Origin: Arthrobacter pityocampae | GTDB taxonomy: Bacteria; Actinomycetota; Actinomycetes; Actinomycetales; Micrococcaceae | NCBI RefSeq assembly: GCF_002927275.1 | Contig: NZ_PRKW01000003.1 | Span: forward strand, 186,001 to 250,000 | Length of the DNA stretch: 64,000 bases | Reading direction: 5' to 3' | In this document: positions 10,227 to 22,825 of the stretch, one piece after another | How the letters are laid out: each line of letters begins with the position of its first letter | How positions within the stretch are numbered: position 1 is the first letter of the stretch | The notes under the pieces: generated by a model | What the model was told of the DNA's origin: nothing | The model's database searches: none | What the model saw: only the letters and a program-made list of their open reading frames with translations | Position numbers and translations under genes: made by a program

Positions 10227-10697
10227 TCAGCCCCGTGTGACGGGGAGCTTCCGGGGTCCCTCGTGCTTCGCGTCGTCCGGGAGCGGCGCCCTGACGTTCA
10301 GCACGCCGTCGGCGTAGCTCGCCTGGATGTCCTCGTCCTTCACGCCGTCGGGGAGCGCGATGTCGCGTCGGAAGGACCCGTAGCGGAATTCGCTCCGGTA
10401 GCGGTCCTTCTCCTTGTGCTCCTCCTTCTCCTCCCGGTGCGCGCTGATCCGCAGGACGCCGTTCTCGATGCTGACCTCGATGTCCTTCTCGGGATCGAGC
10501 CCCGGCATCTCCGCGCGGACCACCAGGTCCTTGCCGTCGACGAACTCCTCGACCCGGATGGAGGCCGGCCCGGACGACGACGACTCGAAGAGCCGTTCCA
10601 TCGAATCGAGCAGGTCCATAGGAGACCTGGGGCCGGCATTGAACGGGGAGTTCCGCCGGCCGGGTCCGAACGGCGGCCATCGCCGTGCATCAGTCAT
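10227..10697 (-). CDS. Hsp20 / alpha-crystallin small heat shock protein
   Basis: This is a 156-aa ATP-independent holdase chaperone. An alpha-crystallin domain spans about residues 45-140 (VVRAEMPGLDPEKDIEVSIE, GSFRRDIALPDGV, ASYADGVLNVRAPLP). The N-terminal arm is short and the C-terminal extension lacks an obvious I-x-I motif. I see no CIRCE element; the 105-bp upstream region up to gldA was inspected and no clear HAIR-type repeat was found. Confidence 0.92.
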   Translation of the reverse strand: MTDARRWPPFGPGRRNSPFNAGPRSPMDLLDSMERLFESSSSGPASIRVEEFVDGKDLVVRAEMPGLDPEKDIEVSIENGVLRISAHREEKEEHKEKDRYRSEFRYGSFRRDIALPDGVKDEDIQASYADGVLNVRAPLPDDAKHEGPRKLPVTRG

Positions 10698-10802
10698 GAC
10701 AAACTCCAGACTCTCGGTGGGATCGGCCCGCTCAGGGCCGGATTCCTCGAGTAGACACCGGAGGCTCCCGCACCGACAGGGACGAAAGACCCTTCAGGCG
10801 CC

Positions 10803-11948
10803 TCAGTGCGGGGCTTTGTACGGCGTCGGGGCGGGGAGGCCTGCTTCCTCCCGGACCCGCCGCGCGAAGCGCTCGATAGAGGTGAGAGCGGAGACGACGT
10901 CGGCGGGCCTGACCTCGAACGGCATGGCGTGGATGGTCTCACCGGCCACGGTCGCCGTGGCGGCAATCAGTTCGAGCTCCCTAGTGTCCTCGGGCGTCAG
11001 CCCGATCTCCGTGAGGGTGGTAGGAAGCCCCACCCTCGTGGTGAATTCGATGAAGTCCCGGATGTCCTGCGTGGGAGCGCCCTCGAGGACGAGCTGGGTC
11101 AGGGAGCCGATGTTCACTTTCTGGCCATGGGCGAGGCCGTGGGTCTGCGGCGCCGCGGTCAGGCCGTTATGGATGGCGTGGGCTGCCGCCAGGCCTCCTG
11201 ACTCGAAGCCGAGGCCGGACAACAGCGTGTTGGCCTCGATGACCTTCTCCACGGCCGGGGTCACGAGGTGGTCGCGGACCGCGTCGAGGGCCGGCAGCGC
11301 GTTGTCCCACAGGACGTCCCAGCTCAGCCGCGCGAGGGCCGTCCCGGTGAGTGTGGGGAGCCCACCCGCCATCGTCAGCGAGCTCGACGTCGCCGTCGCC
11401 CGCGCTTCGAGCCAGGTCGCCAAGGCATCGCCCACCCCTGCGGCGAGGAACGCCGCCGGGGCGTTGGCGACGATCTGGGAGTCGACGAGCACGAGGTCCG
11501 GGTTGCGCGGGAAGAAACGGTACTCCTCGAAGGTGCCGTCCTCGGTGTAGACCACAGCGAGGGCCGACGTCGGCGCGTCGGTCGAGGCGACCGTGGGGAC
11601 GGTCACCCACCGGATGCCTGACAGGAACCCGGAAGCCTTGACGGCGTCGATGGTGCTTCCACCGCCCACTGCGACGGCGACGTCGGCGTTCGTCCGTTTG
11701 ATCACCTCGACGAGGCGGTCGATCTCCTTGGCCGAGGGCACGCCCCCGAAGGCCTCCCGCGTGACGGGGAGCCCTGCCGCCTCGAGGGAGGTGGTGACGT
11801 CGTGTCCCACGAACCCCCAGACGACGTCGTCGGCGACGACGAGCGGCGTGCTCCCTATCGGTGCGAGGTACTCGCCGAGCCGGGAGATGGCCCCCGGACC
11901 CTGGGCGTACCGGCCGGGACTGATGACGGAGCGGATGGGGCTGGGCAT
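10803..11948 (-). CDS. gldA: Glycerol dehydrogenase-like iron/zinc alcohol dehydrogenase
   Basis: This is a 381-aa group III metal-dependent alcohol dehydrogenase. The segments VAVGGGSTIDAVKA, VPTVASTDAPTSALAV and AAGVGDALATWLEARA closely follow bacterial GldA, which oxidises glycerol to dihydroxyacetone with NAD. Metal-ligand histidines are likely in AAAHAIHNGL and THGLAHGQKV. An AGGAGG lies just upstream of the ATG. Its position at the end of the amidohydrolase-DUF59-ADH series suggests a role in alcohol or ketol metabolism rather than glycerol alone; that is inference. Confidence 0.85.
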   Translation of the reverse strand: MPSPIRSVISPGRYAQGPGAISRLGEYLAPIGSTPLVVADDVVWGFVGHDVTTSLEAAGLPVTREAFGGVPSAKEIDRLVEVIKRTNADVAVAVGGGSTIDAVKASGFLSGIRWVTVPTVASTDAPTSALAVVYTEDGTFEEYRFFPRNPDLVLVDSQIVANAPAAFLAAGVGDALATWLEARATATSSSLTMAGGLPTLTGTALARLSWDVLWDNALPALDAVRDHLVTPAVEKVIEANTLLSGLGFESGGLAAAHAIHNGLTAAPQTHGLAHGQKVNIGSLTQLVLEGAPTQDIRDFIEFTTRVGLPTTLTEIGLTPEDTRELELIAATATVAGETIHAMPFEVRPADVVSALTSIERFARRVREEAGLPAPTPYKAPH

Positions 11949-12005
11949 GGGGACCTCCTGGGTCTCGTGGGCGGGCGGACTGGTTCGGATGATGCGGTAC
12001 TTGTG

Positions 12006-13040
12006 TCAGGGAACGAGGACGGCCCGGCCCCTCACTCGGCCCCCCTCGAGGTCGTCAATGGCCTGCTGGAAGTCGTTCAGCGCGTACTTCTGGGTGTGCA
12101 GGGTGACGGCACCGCGGGCGGCGAGCGCCATGAGGTCCTGGAGGTCGTTGTAGGAGCCGACGAGGTTCCCGATGATGTTGATCTCGGTGGAGATGACGTC
12201 GATGGTGGGGACGTCGATGTTCTCCCCGTAGCCCACGACGTAGTAGTCCCCGGCCCGCCGCAGCATGGCGAGGCCCTGGGTGGTCGCCCCACCCTCGCCG
12301 ACGAAGTCGACGACGGCCTCGGCGCCGTTCCCTCCGGTGAGGGCCAGCACCTTCTCGACCTGGCTGCCGTCGGCCAGCACACCCTCGTGCGCCCCGATGC
12401 CCCGAGCGAGGTCCAGGGCGTCCGCATTACGGTCCACGACCACGATGCGTGCCGGGGTGAGCGCCCTCAGGACCTGAATGCCGATGTGGCCGAGTCCGCC
12501 GGCCCCGATGACGACGCACGTGTCCCGGGGGGTGAGCCGCCGCGCGGCCTTCGCAGCTGCGTGGTAGGCGGTGAGGCCTGCATCCGCGAGCGCGGCGACA
12601 TCCGACGGCTCCAGGGAGTCGTCGATCCTCACCACCGAGCGGGCGGACGTGAGGATGTACTCGGCGTACCCTCCATTGGTGTCGAGGCCGGGGAACTGGC
12701 TGGTCTCGCAGTGCACGTCGTCCCCGGACCGGCAGGCGCGGCACAGCCCGCAGGTGATGAGGGGGTGCAGGATGACCTTGTCGCCCACGCCGACGTTCGT
12801 CACGGCGCTCCCCACGGCGTGCACCCAGCCGGCGTTCTCGTGCCCGATGGTGTAGGGCAGCTGGACCTGGGATTTCTCCGCCCACTGGGCCTCGAGGATG
12901 TGCAGGTCGGTACGGCAGACCCCCGCGCCGCCGACCCTGACCACGACGTCGAACGGTCCGGTGATGCCCGGCATCGGCACCTCGGCCATCTTGAGGGCTT
13001 CGTGGTAGCCGACGACCTGCACTGCTCGCATGCTGCTCAT
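12006..13040 (-). CDS. Zinc-dependent NAD(P) alcohol dehydrogenase
   Basis: This is a 344-aa medium-chain alcohol dehydrogenase. Catalytic zinc ligands are in GGAGVCRTDLH and IGHENAGWV. The structural zinc loop is CGLCRACRSGDDVHC, and the coenzyme site is VVIGAGGLGHIGIQVL. The ATG at 13040 overlaps the stop of the upstream DUF59 gene by 4 bp (ATGA) and has AAGGAG about 8 nt upstream; a methionine three codons in is an alternative. In actinobacterial propane monooxygenase clusters a related ADH follows the same two upstream genes and oxidises the alcohol product. Confidence 0.92.
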   Translation of the reverse strand: MSSMRAVQVVGYHEALKMAEVPMPGITGPFDVVVRVGGAGVCRTDLHILEAQWAEKSQVQLPYTIGHENAGWVHAVGSAVTNVGVGDKVILHPLITCGLCRACRSGDDVHCETSQFPGLDTNGGYAEYILTSARSVVRIDDSLEPSDVAALADAGLTAYHAAAKAARRLTPRDTCVVIGAGGLGHIGIQVLRALTPARIVVVDRNADALDLARGIGAHEGVLADGSQVEKVLALTGGNGAEAVVDFVGEGGATTQGLAMLRRAGDYYVVGYGENIDVPTIDVISTEINIIGNLVGSYNDLQDLMALAARGAVTLHTQKYALNDFQQAIDDLEGGRVRGRAVLVP

Positions 13041-13849
13041 GTGGAGGACTCCTTCGTGGTCAGGGGAAGTAGCGGGAAGAGATCGGAGGGCTCGGCGCCT
13101 TCCGGACGGAACGCCTGATCCGCGCCGGAGCCCTCGTAGCGGGTGCGCAGGAGCCCCCGGCAGAAGTGTGCGTTCCCGTCGATCGAGATGCGGGTGGACC
13201 GGGCACGGCGCAGGGCGAGCGGGACGGCGTCGGCGGGATACGGGCGGCCGTCGTCGTCGACCAGCACCGACGCGTCGGCGTCCCCGGGCAGGCCGAGCGC
13301 CGCGCGTCGGCGCATCAGCGCGTCCGTCTCCCGGCCCGCGGGGAGGTCTCCCAAGTGCATCCCGCCGACGTCCTCCACCCGGAGGGTGGGATCGGCGCGC
13401 AGCAGTCCGGTGAGGCAGCGCTCCATCGCGGCCGTGTGTGCCTTCCGCCGGAACGTCCACCGCAGTTCCTCCAGGCTGTCCTCGGCCTCGTGCAGGAACG
13501 TGCCACGGTATCCGGCGTCGGCCGCGAGGCCCGCGTTGATCAGGTCCGAGTCGTGGTGGTCGTCCAGTTCCACGACGACGGCGGCCACCCCGGGAAGCGC
13601 CGCGATGACATCCTTGCTGTCGGAGGCCATGAGGTAGGCGAAGTTCGGGGAGCAGAAGGACGTGGGAAGGCGCAGGTGCACCCGGACCAGCGCACCCGTA
13701 CCCCCGTCCACGTCGTCCACACGGACGGAACGAACGAACCCGAGCTCGGTGATGGGCTCGTCGAGCTCGGGGTCGAACACCTTCCCCAGCCCCATTCGGA
13801 CGTCGTCTTCGGTGACTGCATGCATGATCCCGGCGGGCGCAGCAGTCAT
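13037..13849 (-). CDS. DUF59 / MIP18-like iron-sulfur assembly domain protein
   Basis: This is a 270-aa protein. Residues about 10-100 are a DUF59 domain (MGLGKVFDPELDEPITELGF, then LRLPTSFCSPNFAYLMASD, with a single cysteine in the usual reactive position). The remaining about 170 residues, including MERCLTGLLRADPTLRVEDV, are not recognised. Both ends overlap neighbours by 4 bp (ATGA with the amidohydrolase, ATGA with the ADH), which shows strong translational coupling. Homologous proteins accompany binuclear iron monooxygenases, where a maturation role is suspected. Confidence 0.85.
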   Translation of the reverse strand: MTAAPAGIMHAVTEDDVRMGLGKVFDPELDEPITELGFVRSVRVDDVDGGTGALVRVHLRLPTSFCSPNFAYLMASDSKDVIAALPGVAAVVVELDDHHDSDLINAGLAADAGYRGTFLHEAEDSLEELRWTFRRKAHTAAMERCLTGLLRADPTLRVEDVGGMHLGDLPAGRETDALMRRRAALGLPGDADASVLVDDDGRPYPADAVPLALRRARSTRISIDGNAHFCRGLLRTRYEGSGADQAFRPEGAEPSDLFPLLPLTTKESST

Positions 13850-14892
13850 TGTGCGCTCGCCAGATCGGCCCGTTCCGGCTGCCGGGGACCCGTCGCCGTC
13901 TCCTCGGCGTCGGGAAGCCGGAGGTCCGCCGGCACCGGGATGTCGTACATCTTCGCGGCGTTGAGGCCGAGGATCTTCTTCTTCTGCTCGATGGTGAGCG
14001 GCGCGTACTCGGTCATGTCCTCCGGGATCTGGAAGTCCACGAACTGCTCCACGAGCCACCGCGGGGTCCACAGCGCGTAGTCGCTGGAGAACTGGATGCG
14101 GTCCTCCCCGATCCAGTAGATGAGTTCGCCGATGATCTGCGCGAAGTACCGCGGGCGGGTGTGCATGAACGGCATGGCCACGGCCAGACCGCCATGCACG
14201 TTCGGCTCCTGTGTCGCGATCCAGCAGAAGTCCTCGAGACGGGGCAGGCCCACGTGTTCCACGATGAAGTTGAGGTCGGTGAAGTCGGTGGCGGCGTGAT
14301 CGACGTCGGACACGTCGAAGGCATCCCGGTCCAGGGGCCGGATGGTCGGACCCTTGTGAACGTGGATGTTCTTGATGCCCAGAGCACGGCACTCCTCGAA
14401 GTACCGGGAGGCCCACGGGTCGGACAGCTTGTACCCGCGCGATTCACCGTGCCACTCCGCGGTATACAGCTTCACGCCCGTGAAGCCCATCCTCTCGTGG
14501 TCGGCGCGCAACTGGTCCAGTCCCGCCTCGCCGTTCCGGGGGTCGAAGCAGTGGTTGTAGGTCAGCTTGTCGGGGTGCGCCGCTGCAAGGCCGTAGGCCT
14601 CCTCGGTCTGCCCGAACCCCCGATGGTAGAACTCGCCGAGGTACGCCGGCTGGAAAATCGCGTGATCCACGTACCCGTCGGTGAAGAGGTCCTTCATGAG
14701 GCGCTCACCGCCCTGGTACAGATAGTCCTCGTAGCTCCACACCTCCGATTCCGGGGAGAGATTGCGGTGGTAGTCGTAGAAGCAGTCGATGAACTGCTTG
14801 CCGTGGATATTGCGCTGGTTCTCGGGACGGGCGTCCCAGAGCGCTATGTGCGCATCCACGATGAAATAGTTCTCGCCGTCTTTGCTGTACAT
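13846..14892 (-). CDS. Amidohydrolase-family (TIM-barrel) protein of monooxygenase-cluster type
   Basis: This is a 348-aa amidohydrolase_2-like protein. It begins MYSKDGENYFIVDAHIALWD, where the usual HxH metal motif is reduced to DAH, and keeps IKNIHVHKGP, NFIVEHVGLPR and QFSSDYALW, which could supply the other metal ligands. Proteins of this type occur next to actinobacterial propane and related monooxygenases with unclear catalytic function. It is the promoter-proximal gene of the overlapping three-gene set, has AGGAGGAG upstream of the ATG, and is divergent from the regulator. Confidence 0.85.
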   Translation of the reverse strand: MYSKDGENYFIVDAHIALWDARPENQRNIHGKQFIDCFYDYHRNLSPESEVWSYEDYLYQGGERLMKDLFTDGYVDHAIFQPAYLGEFYHRGFGQTEEAYGLAAAHPDKLTYNHCFDPRNGEAGLDQLRADHERMGFTGVKLYTAEWHGESRGYKLSDPWASRYFEECRALGIKNIHVHKGPTIRPLDRDAFDVSDVDHAATDFTDLNFIVEHVGLPRLEDFCWIATQEPNVHGGLAVAMPFMHTRPRYFAQIIGELIYWIGEDRIQFSSDYALWTPRWLVEQFVDFQIPEDMTEYAPLTIEQKKKILGLNAAKMYDIPVPADLRLPDAEETATGPRQPERADLASAQ

Positions 14893-14972
14893 CGTCGATC
14901 TCCTCCTGGCGACTGGGCAGCCGCGACAGGACCGACGTTAGGTGCGAAAATGGCTTTCATCGCGCGGGGTAT

Positions 14973-14987
14973 GTCTCATTCTGAGAC
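14973..14987. promoter_or_regulatory. Perfect palindrome, likely operator of the divergent regulator
   Basis: GTCTCA-TTC-TGAGAC is an exact 6+3+6 inverted repeat in the 133-bp gap between the amidohydrolase and the regulator starts, 39 bp before the regulator ATG. Its size and place fit a site bound by the neighbouring AcoR/MimR-type protein; binding is inferred. Confidence 0.6.
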
Positions 14988-15025
14988 GATCCCGGCAGCC
15001 TCGATACACGACGAGGAGGACGGCA

Positions 15026-16531
15026 ATGGCGCCGAACCAGAAGGGCGTTCACTTTCCGCCGGGGACGGACCCGGATACCGGGCCCTTGCTCGTCGCCGCC
15101 AAACGGCTGTCCGCATCATGGCGGCGCAGCGAGGAGTACGGGGTGTCCGCCGAGGAGGTGGACCCCAGCTGGTCCGGTGCGGCACCGACGGACTCCCTGT
15201 TCTTCGAGTGCGGACACGAGGTGCTCACGGCCCTGCGCAGCACGCTGGCCGACGAGCCCGTGAGCCTCATGCTCAGCGACGCCGACGGCCTGCTGCTCCT
15301 GCGGCTGAGCGGAGATCCGAGCCTCCTCCGTGCCCTCGATCGGGTGCATCTGGCCCCCGGGTTCACCTATTCGGAGCGCGATGCCGGCACCAACGGCATG
15401 GGGCTGGCGCTGGCGGACCGCTCACCGGCCCTGGTCCGCGCCGAGGAGCACTACAGTGCCAGCCTGCGCACCTATACGTGCGCCGCCGCGCCCGTCTTCG
15501 ATCCAGTCAGCGGGACGCTCGAGGGCTGCGTCAACATCACCACATGGTCCGAGGCCTCCCCCGACCTCCTGCTGGCCCTGGCGCAGTCGGCGGCCGGCAA
15601 CGCCACGGCACTGATGCTCGGCCGGGCCCATGGCCGCCGGCAGAGGCAGGGGCCCAGGGGCGGTGTGTTCAGGCTACGGCGCGAGCGCCTCGAACCTGCC
15701 GTCGGGACCCTCCGCGCCCTGTCCTCACCCTGGACGGATGCATTGGACCAGACGACACACGCGCTGGCCGCCGGGCGCCTCGTCGCCGCGGTCGGGGAAC
15801 ATGGTGCGGGGCGGGCGACGCTCCTCGCGCAGGCGTTCCGTACCTACCGCCCGGGGGTTCGCATCCTGTCGGCCGCCGCCCCGGCGCCGGACGACGTCGA
15901 CGCCTGGCTGTCCCTGTGGACCCCGGAACTGGCCAAGGCGGACACCGCGGTGATCGTCGAGAACATCGACCGCCTGCCCGCCTGGGCCGCCCAGGAGCTG
16001 AAAGGGCATGCCGTCCGTGCGCTGCGAGCCCTCCCAGCGTCCGGGTCCGGAACAGCGCCGGCCCTCGCATGGGCCGTGACGGCTGCCGATCTGGACGCCG
16101 TTCCGCGTCCTCTGGCCGCCGCCATCGACACCGTGATCACCGTGCCACCGCTCCGGGACCGGGGCGACGACGTCCTCCACCTGGCTCGGTTGGCAGCCTT
16201 CCAGACCCGGCTTCGCGAGATCGACTTCACTCCCGCCGCCGACCGGGCGCTCCTGGCGCACGACTGGCCCGGCAACGTCGACGAACTCTTCACCGTGGTC
16301 CACGACGCGGCGGTCCGAGCGGAACGGATCGACATCAGGCATTTGCCCGCCTACGTCCTGGGCCGGCACAGCCTGCACCTCAGCCGGATCGAGGCGATCG
16401 AACGCGACGAGATCGTCCGGAGCCTCGCCCAGCCGGGAACGACGGTCACCGCGGCGGCGGCAGAGCTCGGCATCAGCCGCGCGACCATCTACCGCCGGAT
16501 CGCCCACCTTGGGATCACGCGGCCGAGGTGA
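15026..16531 (+). CDS. GAF-Fis transcriptional regulator, AcoR/MimR-like, with degenerate AAA domain
   Basis: This is a 501-aa regulator. A GAF-like sensor lies at about residues 75-195 (FTYSERDAGTNGMGLALADR and SLRTYTCAAAPVFDP are typical of AcoR-like proteins). The middle resembles the AAA+ domain of enhancer-binding proteins, but its Walker A reads GEHGAGRATL with Arg in place of Lys, and the GAFTGA loop for sigma-54 contact is absent. A Fis-type helix-turn-helix at the C-terminus (TAAAAELGISRATIYRRI) binds DNA. The ATG at 15026 follows GAGGAGGA and is preferred to the ATG at 14942, which lies upstream of the palindrome. Actinobacteria lack sigma-54, consistent with the decay. Confidence 0.87.
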   Translation: MAPNQKGVHFPPGTDPDTGPLLVAAKRLSASWRRSEEYGVSAEEVDPSWSGAAPTDSLFFECGHEVLTALRSTLADEPVSLMLSDADGLLLLRLSGDPSLLRALDRVHLAPGFTYSERDAGTNGMGLALADRSPALVRAEEHYSASLRTYTCAAAPVFDPVSGTLEGCVNITTWSEASPDLLLALAQSAAGNATALMLGRAHGRRQRQGPRGGVFRLRRERLEPAVGTLRALSSPWTDALDQTTHALAAGRLVAAVGEHGAGRATLLAQAFRTYRPGVRILSAAAPAPDDVDAWLSLWTPELAKADTAVIVENIDRLPAWAAQELKGHAVRALRALPASGSGTAPALAWAVTAADLDAVPRPLAAAIDTVITVPPLRDRGDDVLHLARLAAFQTRLREIDFTPAADRALLAHDWPGNVDELFTVVHDAAVRAERIDIRHLPAYVLGRHSLHLSRIEAIERDEIVRSLAQPGTTVTAAAAELGISRATIYRRIAHLGITRPR

Positions 16532-16571
16532 CCCGGTTCGTCCCTCGGGACGCCTGCGTCGGCCCTGTCCA

Positions 16572-16595
16572 AGGGCGAGAATTGCCAATCGCCCT
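16572..16595 (+). terminator. Weak hairpin after the regulator gene
   Basis: AGGGCGA (16572-16578) pairs with TCGCCCT (16589-16595) across a 10-nt loop, 41 bp after the regulator stop. It is a short stem followed by a C/T-rich stretch rather than a T-run, so only a weak terminator call. Nothing else is evident in 16596-16747. Confidence 0.35.
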
Positions 16596-16747
16596 CCTCC
16601 CGTTCTCGACGAGTTGAGACCCAGCATCAGGCGATACTTACGGGACGTATGGGGGACGTGGGCCCTGACCGGAAGTTGCCGCGAAACCAGTCCCAACGGG
16701 AGTCTGACCGGCCCCAGTAGTGTCGGTGGTGGCTGCGAGAATTCGGT

Positions 16748-18601
16748 ATGGGCAGCAGCCGGAACGCCCCGTTCGGGACCACCGATATCGGTGGCGCTCT
16801 GCCGCAGGTGGGAGTTCCCTTGGGTTCGATCCGGTCGGTGGTAGTCCCGTCCGGCGCTGTCCCGGCGGATACCTCCGCGGGGCCCTCCACCCCATCCGAC
16901 CGGATGCCTGATCCCGCCGGCGCATCGTCCGTTGGTCCAATCGCTACGTCCTCGGCAGCTCGCCTCCGGGACCTGATCGACACGGTGGGCTCCCTTCCCC
17001 TGGGTGCGGGCGGTGCGGAGTTGATCGATGAGGTGCGGGCCCTGGAGGAGTTGAAGTCGGCGATCGCCGGTCGGCAGGCTCGGGCTGCTGTGGCCTTCGA
17101 TCTGGTCCAGCGTCAGTCGCAGGCGGCCGCTGGTGTCCCGGTCGCGGAGCAGGGTCGTGGGGTGGGCGCGCAGCTCGCCCTGGCCCGCAGGGAGTCCCCG
17201 GCCCGCGGCGGCCGGCTGCTGGGGTTGGCCAGGGCGTTGGTGACGGAGATGCCCCACACCCTCACCGCCCTGGAGACGGGCAAGCTAAATGAGTGGCGGG
17301 CGACCCTGCTGGTCCGGGAGACCGCCTGCCTGTCCGCTGCGGATCGGTGCGCGGTCGACGAGGAACTCAGCCCCGACACGGGCACCTTCGACGGCGCCGG
17401 CGACAGGGCCCTCATCGCGGCGGCTAGGGCGGCGGCGTATCGGCGGGATCCGCGCAGCGTCGCGCAGCGGGCCAGCCACGCCGCCTCGGAGCGGCATGTG
17501 AGTCTGCGTCCGGCCCCGGACACCATGACCTACCTGACCGCCCTGCTCCCGGTCGCCCAAGGGGTGGCGGTGCATGCGGAACTGACCCGGCACGCCGACA
17601 CCCAACGCGCCGCAGGCGACACCCGCAGCCGGGGCCAGCTGATGGCGGATGCCCTGGTGGAGCGGACCACCGGAACCCCGGGCGGGTTCTCCCGCGTCGA
17701 GGTGCAGCTGATCATGACGGATAGGACCCTGCTGCAGGGCGACAGCGAACCGGCCCGGCTGCCCGGGTACGGGATCGTCCCCGCCGGCTGGGCCCGGGAC
17801 CTCCTCACGACCACGGACCCGGGGCGGACCGGGGAATGCGGAGCCGGTCGGCCCGCCGGGTGGTCGACCGAACGGCCAGCCGGACTTGCAAGCGGGGATG
17901 CAGTCGGGTGGCGCGACAAGCGATCAGCCGACAAGTCAGCCGGACGTGAATCAGGGAGCGCGGGGCAGCCCGCGGATCAAGCAACCGGACTCGGGGGGAA
18001 CGTAGCGGATCAGTCTGCGGATCAAGCAGCCGGACTCGCAGAGGCCTCAGCCGATCCGGCGGCCGCACCTGGGTTCCAGGTGTGGCTCCGGCGGCTCTAC
18101 ACCGCCCCGGGCACCGGGGAACTGATCGGCGTCGAGTCCAAAGCCCGGCTGTTCACCCCGGGGCAGCGTCGGTTTGTCCAGGCCCGCGACGATCTCTGCC
18201 GCACCCCGTACTGCGATGCGCCGATCCGCCACTTCGACCACATCATCCCCTGGCACACCAACGGACCCACCACACTGGCCAACGGGGCCGGGCTCTGCGA
18301 GGCGTGCAACCACACCAAGGAACTCGACGGCTGGAGAGCACGAACCGTCTCCGCGCCCGGGGAACGGCACGCCCTCAAAGTCACCACACCCACCGGGCAC
18401 ACCTACCACTCCACCGCACCACCCCTCCCCGGCAGCAGGCCCAGTGGGAGGCCTAGCAGGAGGGAACGTGAGCAGGAGGCCGGGACGCAGCACCGTTTCT
18501 CGGCGCCGCCCCCATCGCCGGGCCATGCACCGGACGATTCCAGCGCTCAGGGATATCCATACGTGCAACGGAGCCTGCGGGTCGACTTCGTCTACGCGTG
18601 A
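16748..18601 (+). CDS. DUF222 / HNH endonuclease domain protein (13E12-repeat type)
   Basis: This is a 617-aa protein with an N-terminal DUF222 domain (about residues 75-340) and a C-terminal HNH nuclease domain ([20 protein letters not shown], then [11 protein letters not shown]). The latter shows the DH pair and the zinc-type cysteines of the HNH fold. Between the domains, residues about 370-440 form a low-complexity region rich in Ala, Gly, Asp and Gln with repeated DQA-type units. Such genes are often multicopy in actinobacteria and their function is not settled; a mobile-element or defence link is possible. The start is uncertain because the first about 70 residues are poorly conserved in type. 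Confidence 0.82.
   Translation: MGSSRNAPFGTTDIGGALPQVGVPLGSIRSVVVPSGAVPADTSAGPSTPSDRMPDPAGASSVGPIATSSAARLRDLIDTVGSLPLGAGGAELIDEVRALEELKSAIAGRQARAAVAFDLVQRQSQAAAGVPVAEQGRGVGAQLALARRESPARGGRLLGLARALVTEMPHTLTALETGKLNEWRATLLVRETACLSAADRCAVDEELSPDTGTFDGAGDRALIAAARAAAYRRDPRSVAQRASHAASERHVSLRPAPDTMTYLTALLPVAQGVAVHAELTRHADTQRAAGDTRSRGQLMADALVERTTGTPGGFSRVEVQLIMTDRTLLQGDSEPARLPGYGIVPAGWARDLLTTTDPGRTGECGAGRPAGWSTERPAGLASGDAVGWRDKRSADKSAGRESGSAGQPADQATGLGGNVADQSADQAAGLAEASADPAAAPGFQVWLRRLYTAPGTGELIGVESKARLFTPGQRRFVQARDDLCRTPYCDAPIRHFDHIIPWHTNGPTTLANGAGLCEACNHTKELDGWRARTVSAPGERHALKVTTPTGHTYHSTAPPLPGSRPSGRPSRREREQEAGTQHRFSAPPPSPGHAPDDSSAQGYPYVQRSLRVDFVYA
17972..18038 (+). repeat. Degenerate repeat in the DUF222-HNH linker
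   Basis: A 22-bp unit at 17972-17993 recurs at 18017-18038 with one base change, and shorter related units flank it. They encode ADQAxGL steps in the linker between the two domains, a likely slippage or recombination product. Confidence 0.5.
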
Positions 18602-18823
18602 TCTGCGGGTAGCGGTCGACAGGCCGGTCGATGCCATGTTCGGGTATACCTGCCCGGGGCCTGAATCCCGTAGCTTGCGCAGGTGGGAATGGCGCCGCTG
18701 GGGCAAAGGACGGTCGCGGCCGCTCGCGCACTCGCAGTCCGGGTCCGGCGCTGCGAGCGTCCCCGCTGAACGCCGACCTGCGAGCATCGGAAAACTGGGC
18801 CTGGGAGGGTTGCCCGGGTTCCC

Positions 18824-19287
18824 TCAGAGCTCCCCGGCCACCCGTCGGTATCCGGTCCCGTCGTCACGGCGCTCCAGGAAGCCGTGATCGACGAGCGCGC
18901 GCCGCAGGGTCGGCACATCGTGCGTGACGGTCGAGAGCAGCCGATTGACCTCGCGTTCGCCGAGTTCCTCGTCGGCCGGGAAGAGCCGTCCGGCGAGGTG
19001 CGCGAGCAGATCGGTGCGGTCCTGCCCGGCGCGCGGCAGACCGTCGATCCGCCCGTCCCGGAAGAAGCGGTCCACCCCTCGCGGGGTGGGAGCCGCCGCA
19101 GTGGCGAGGACCTGCCGGAACAGTCCGTCCGCAACGGCGTGTTCCGGTGTCAGCAAACCGGCGTCGACGAGCCGCTGCAGTTCCTTCGGCGCGGCGTCGA
19201 GCGACTGCCCGAGCACGGCCTGCGCGTAGAGCACCCGGGATCGTCCGCCGGAGAGCGTGGACAAAACCTTCTGCCACGACGGCGCGC

Positions 19288-19291
<4 letters not shown>
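18824..19291 (-). CDS. DUF2087-domain protein
   Basis: This is a 155-aa protein. The C-terminal half (VDRFFRDGRIDGLPRAGQDR through VDHGFLERRDDGTGYRRV) matches the DUF2087 domain of putative transcriptional regulators. The N-terminal half is a winged-helix-like stretch (QKVLSTLSGGRSRVLYAQAVLGQSLDAAPKELQRLV). The ATG at 19291 overlaps the IMPase stop by 4 bp (ATGA), so it is the third gene of a ligA-led set. A link to DNA ligase is only by position. Confidence 0.78.

Positions 19292-22825
<3,534 letters not shown>

Noticed and set aside
9526-10802. tRNA genes in the short gaps around the GNAT and hsp20 genes
   Set aside because: No cloverleaf or TpsiC-like GGTTCRANNCC sequence with matching stems was found in these gaps or in other intergenic regions.
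16748-18601. DUF222-HNH gene as a group I/II intron or homing element
   Set aside because: No intron core or split host gene is seen around it; it is a free-standing gene.
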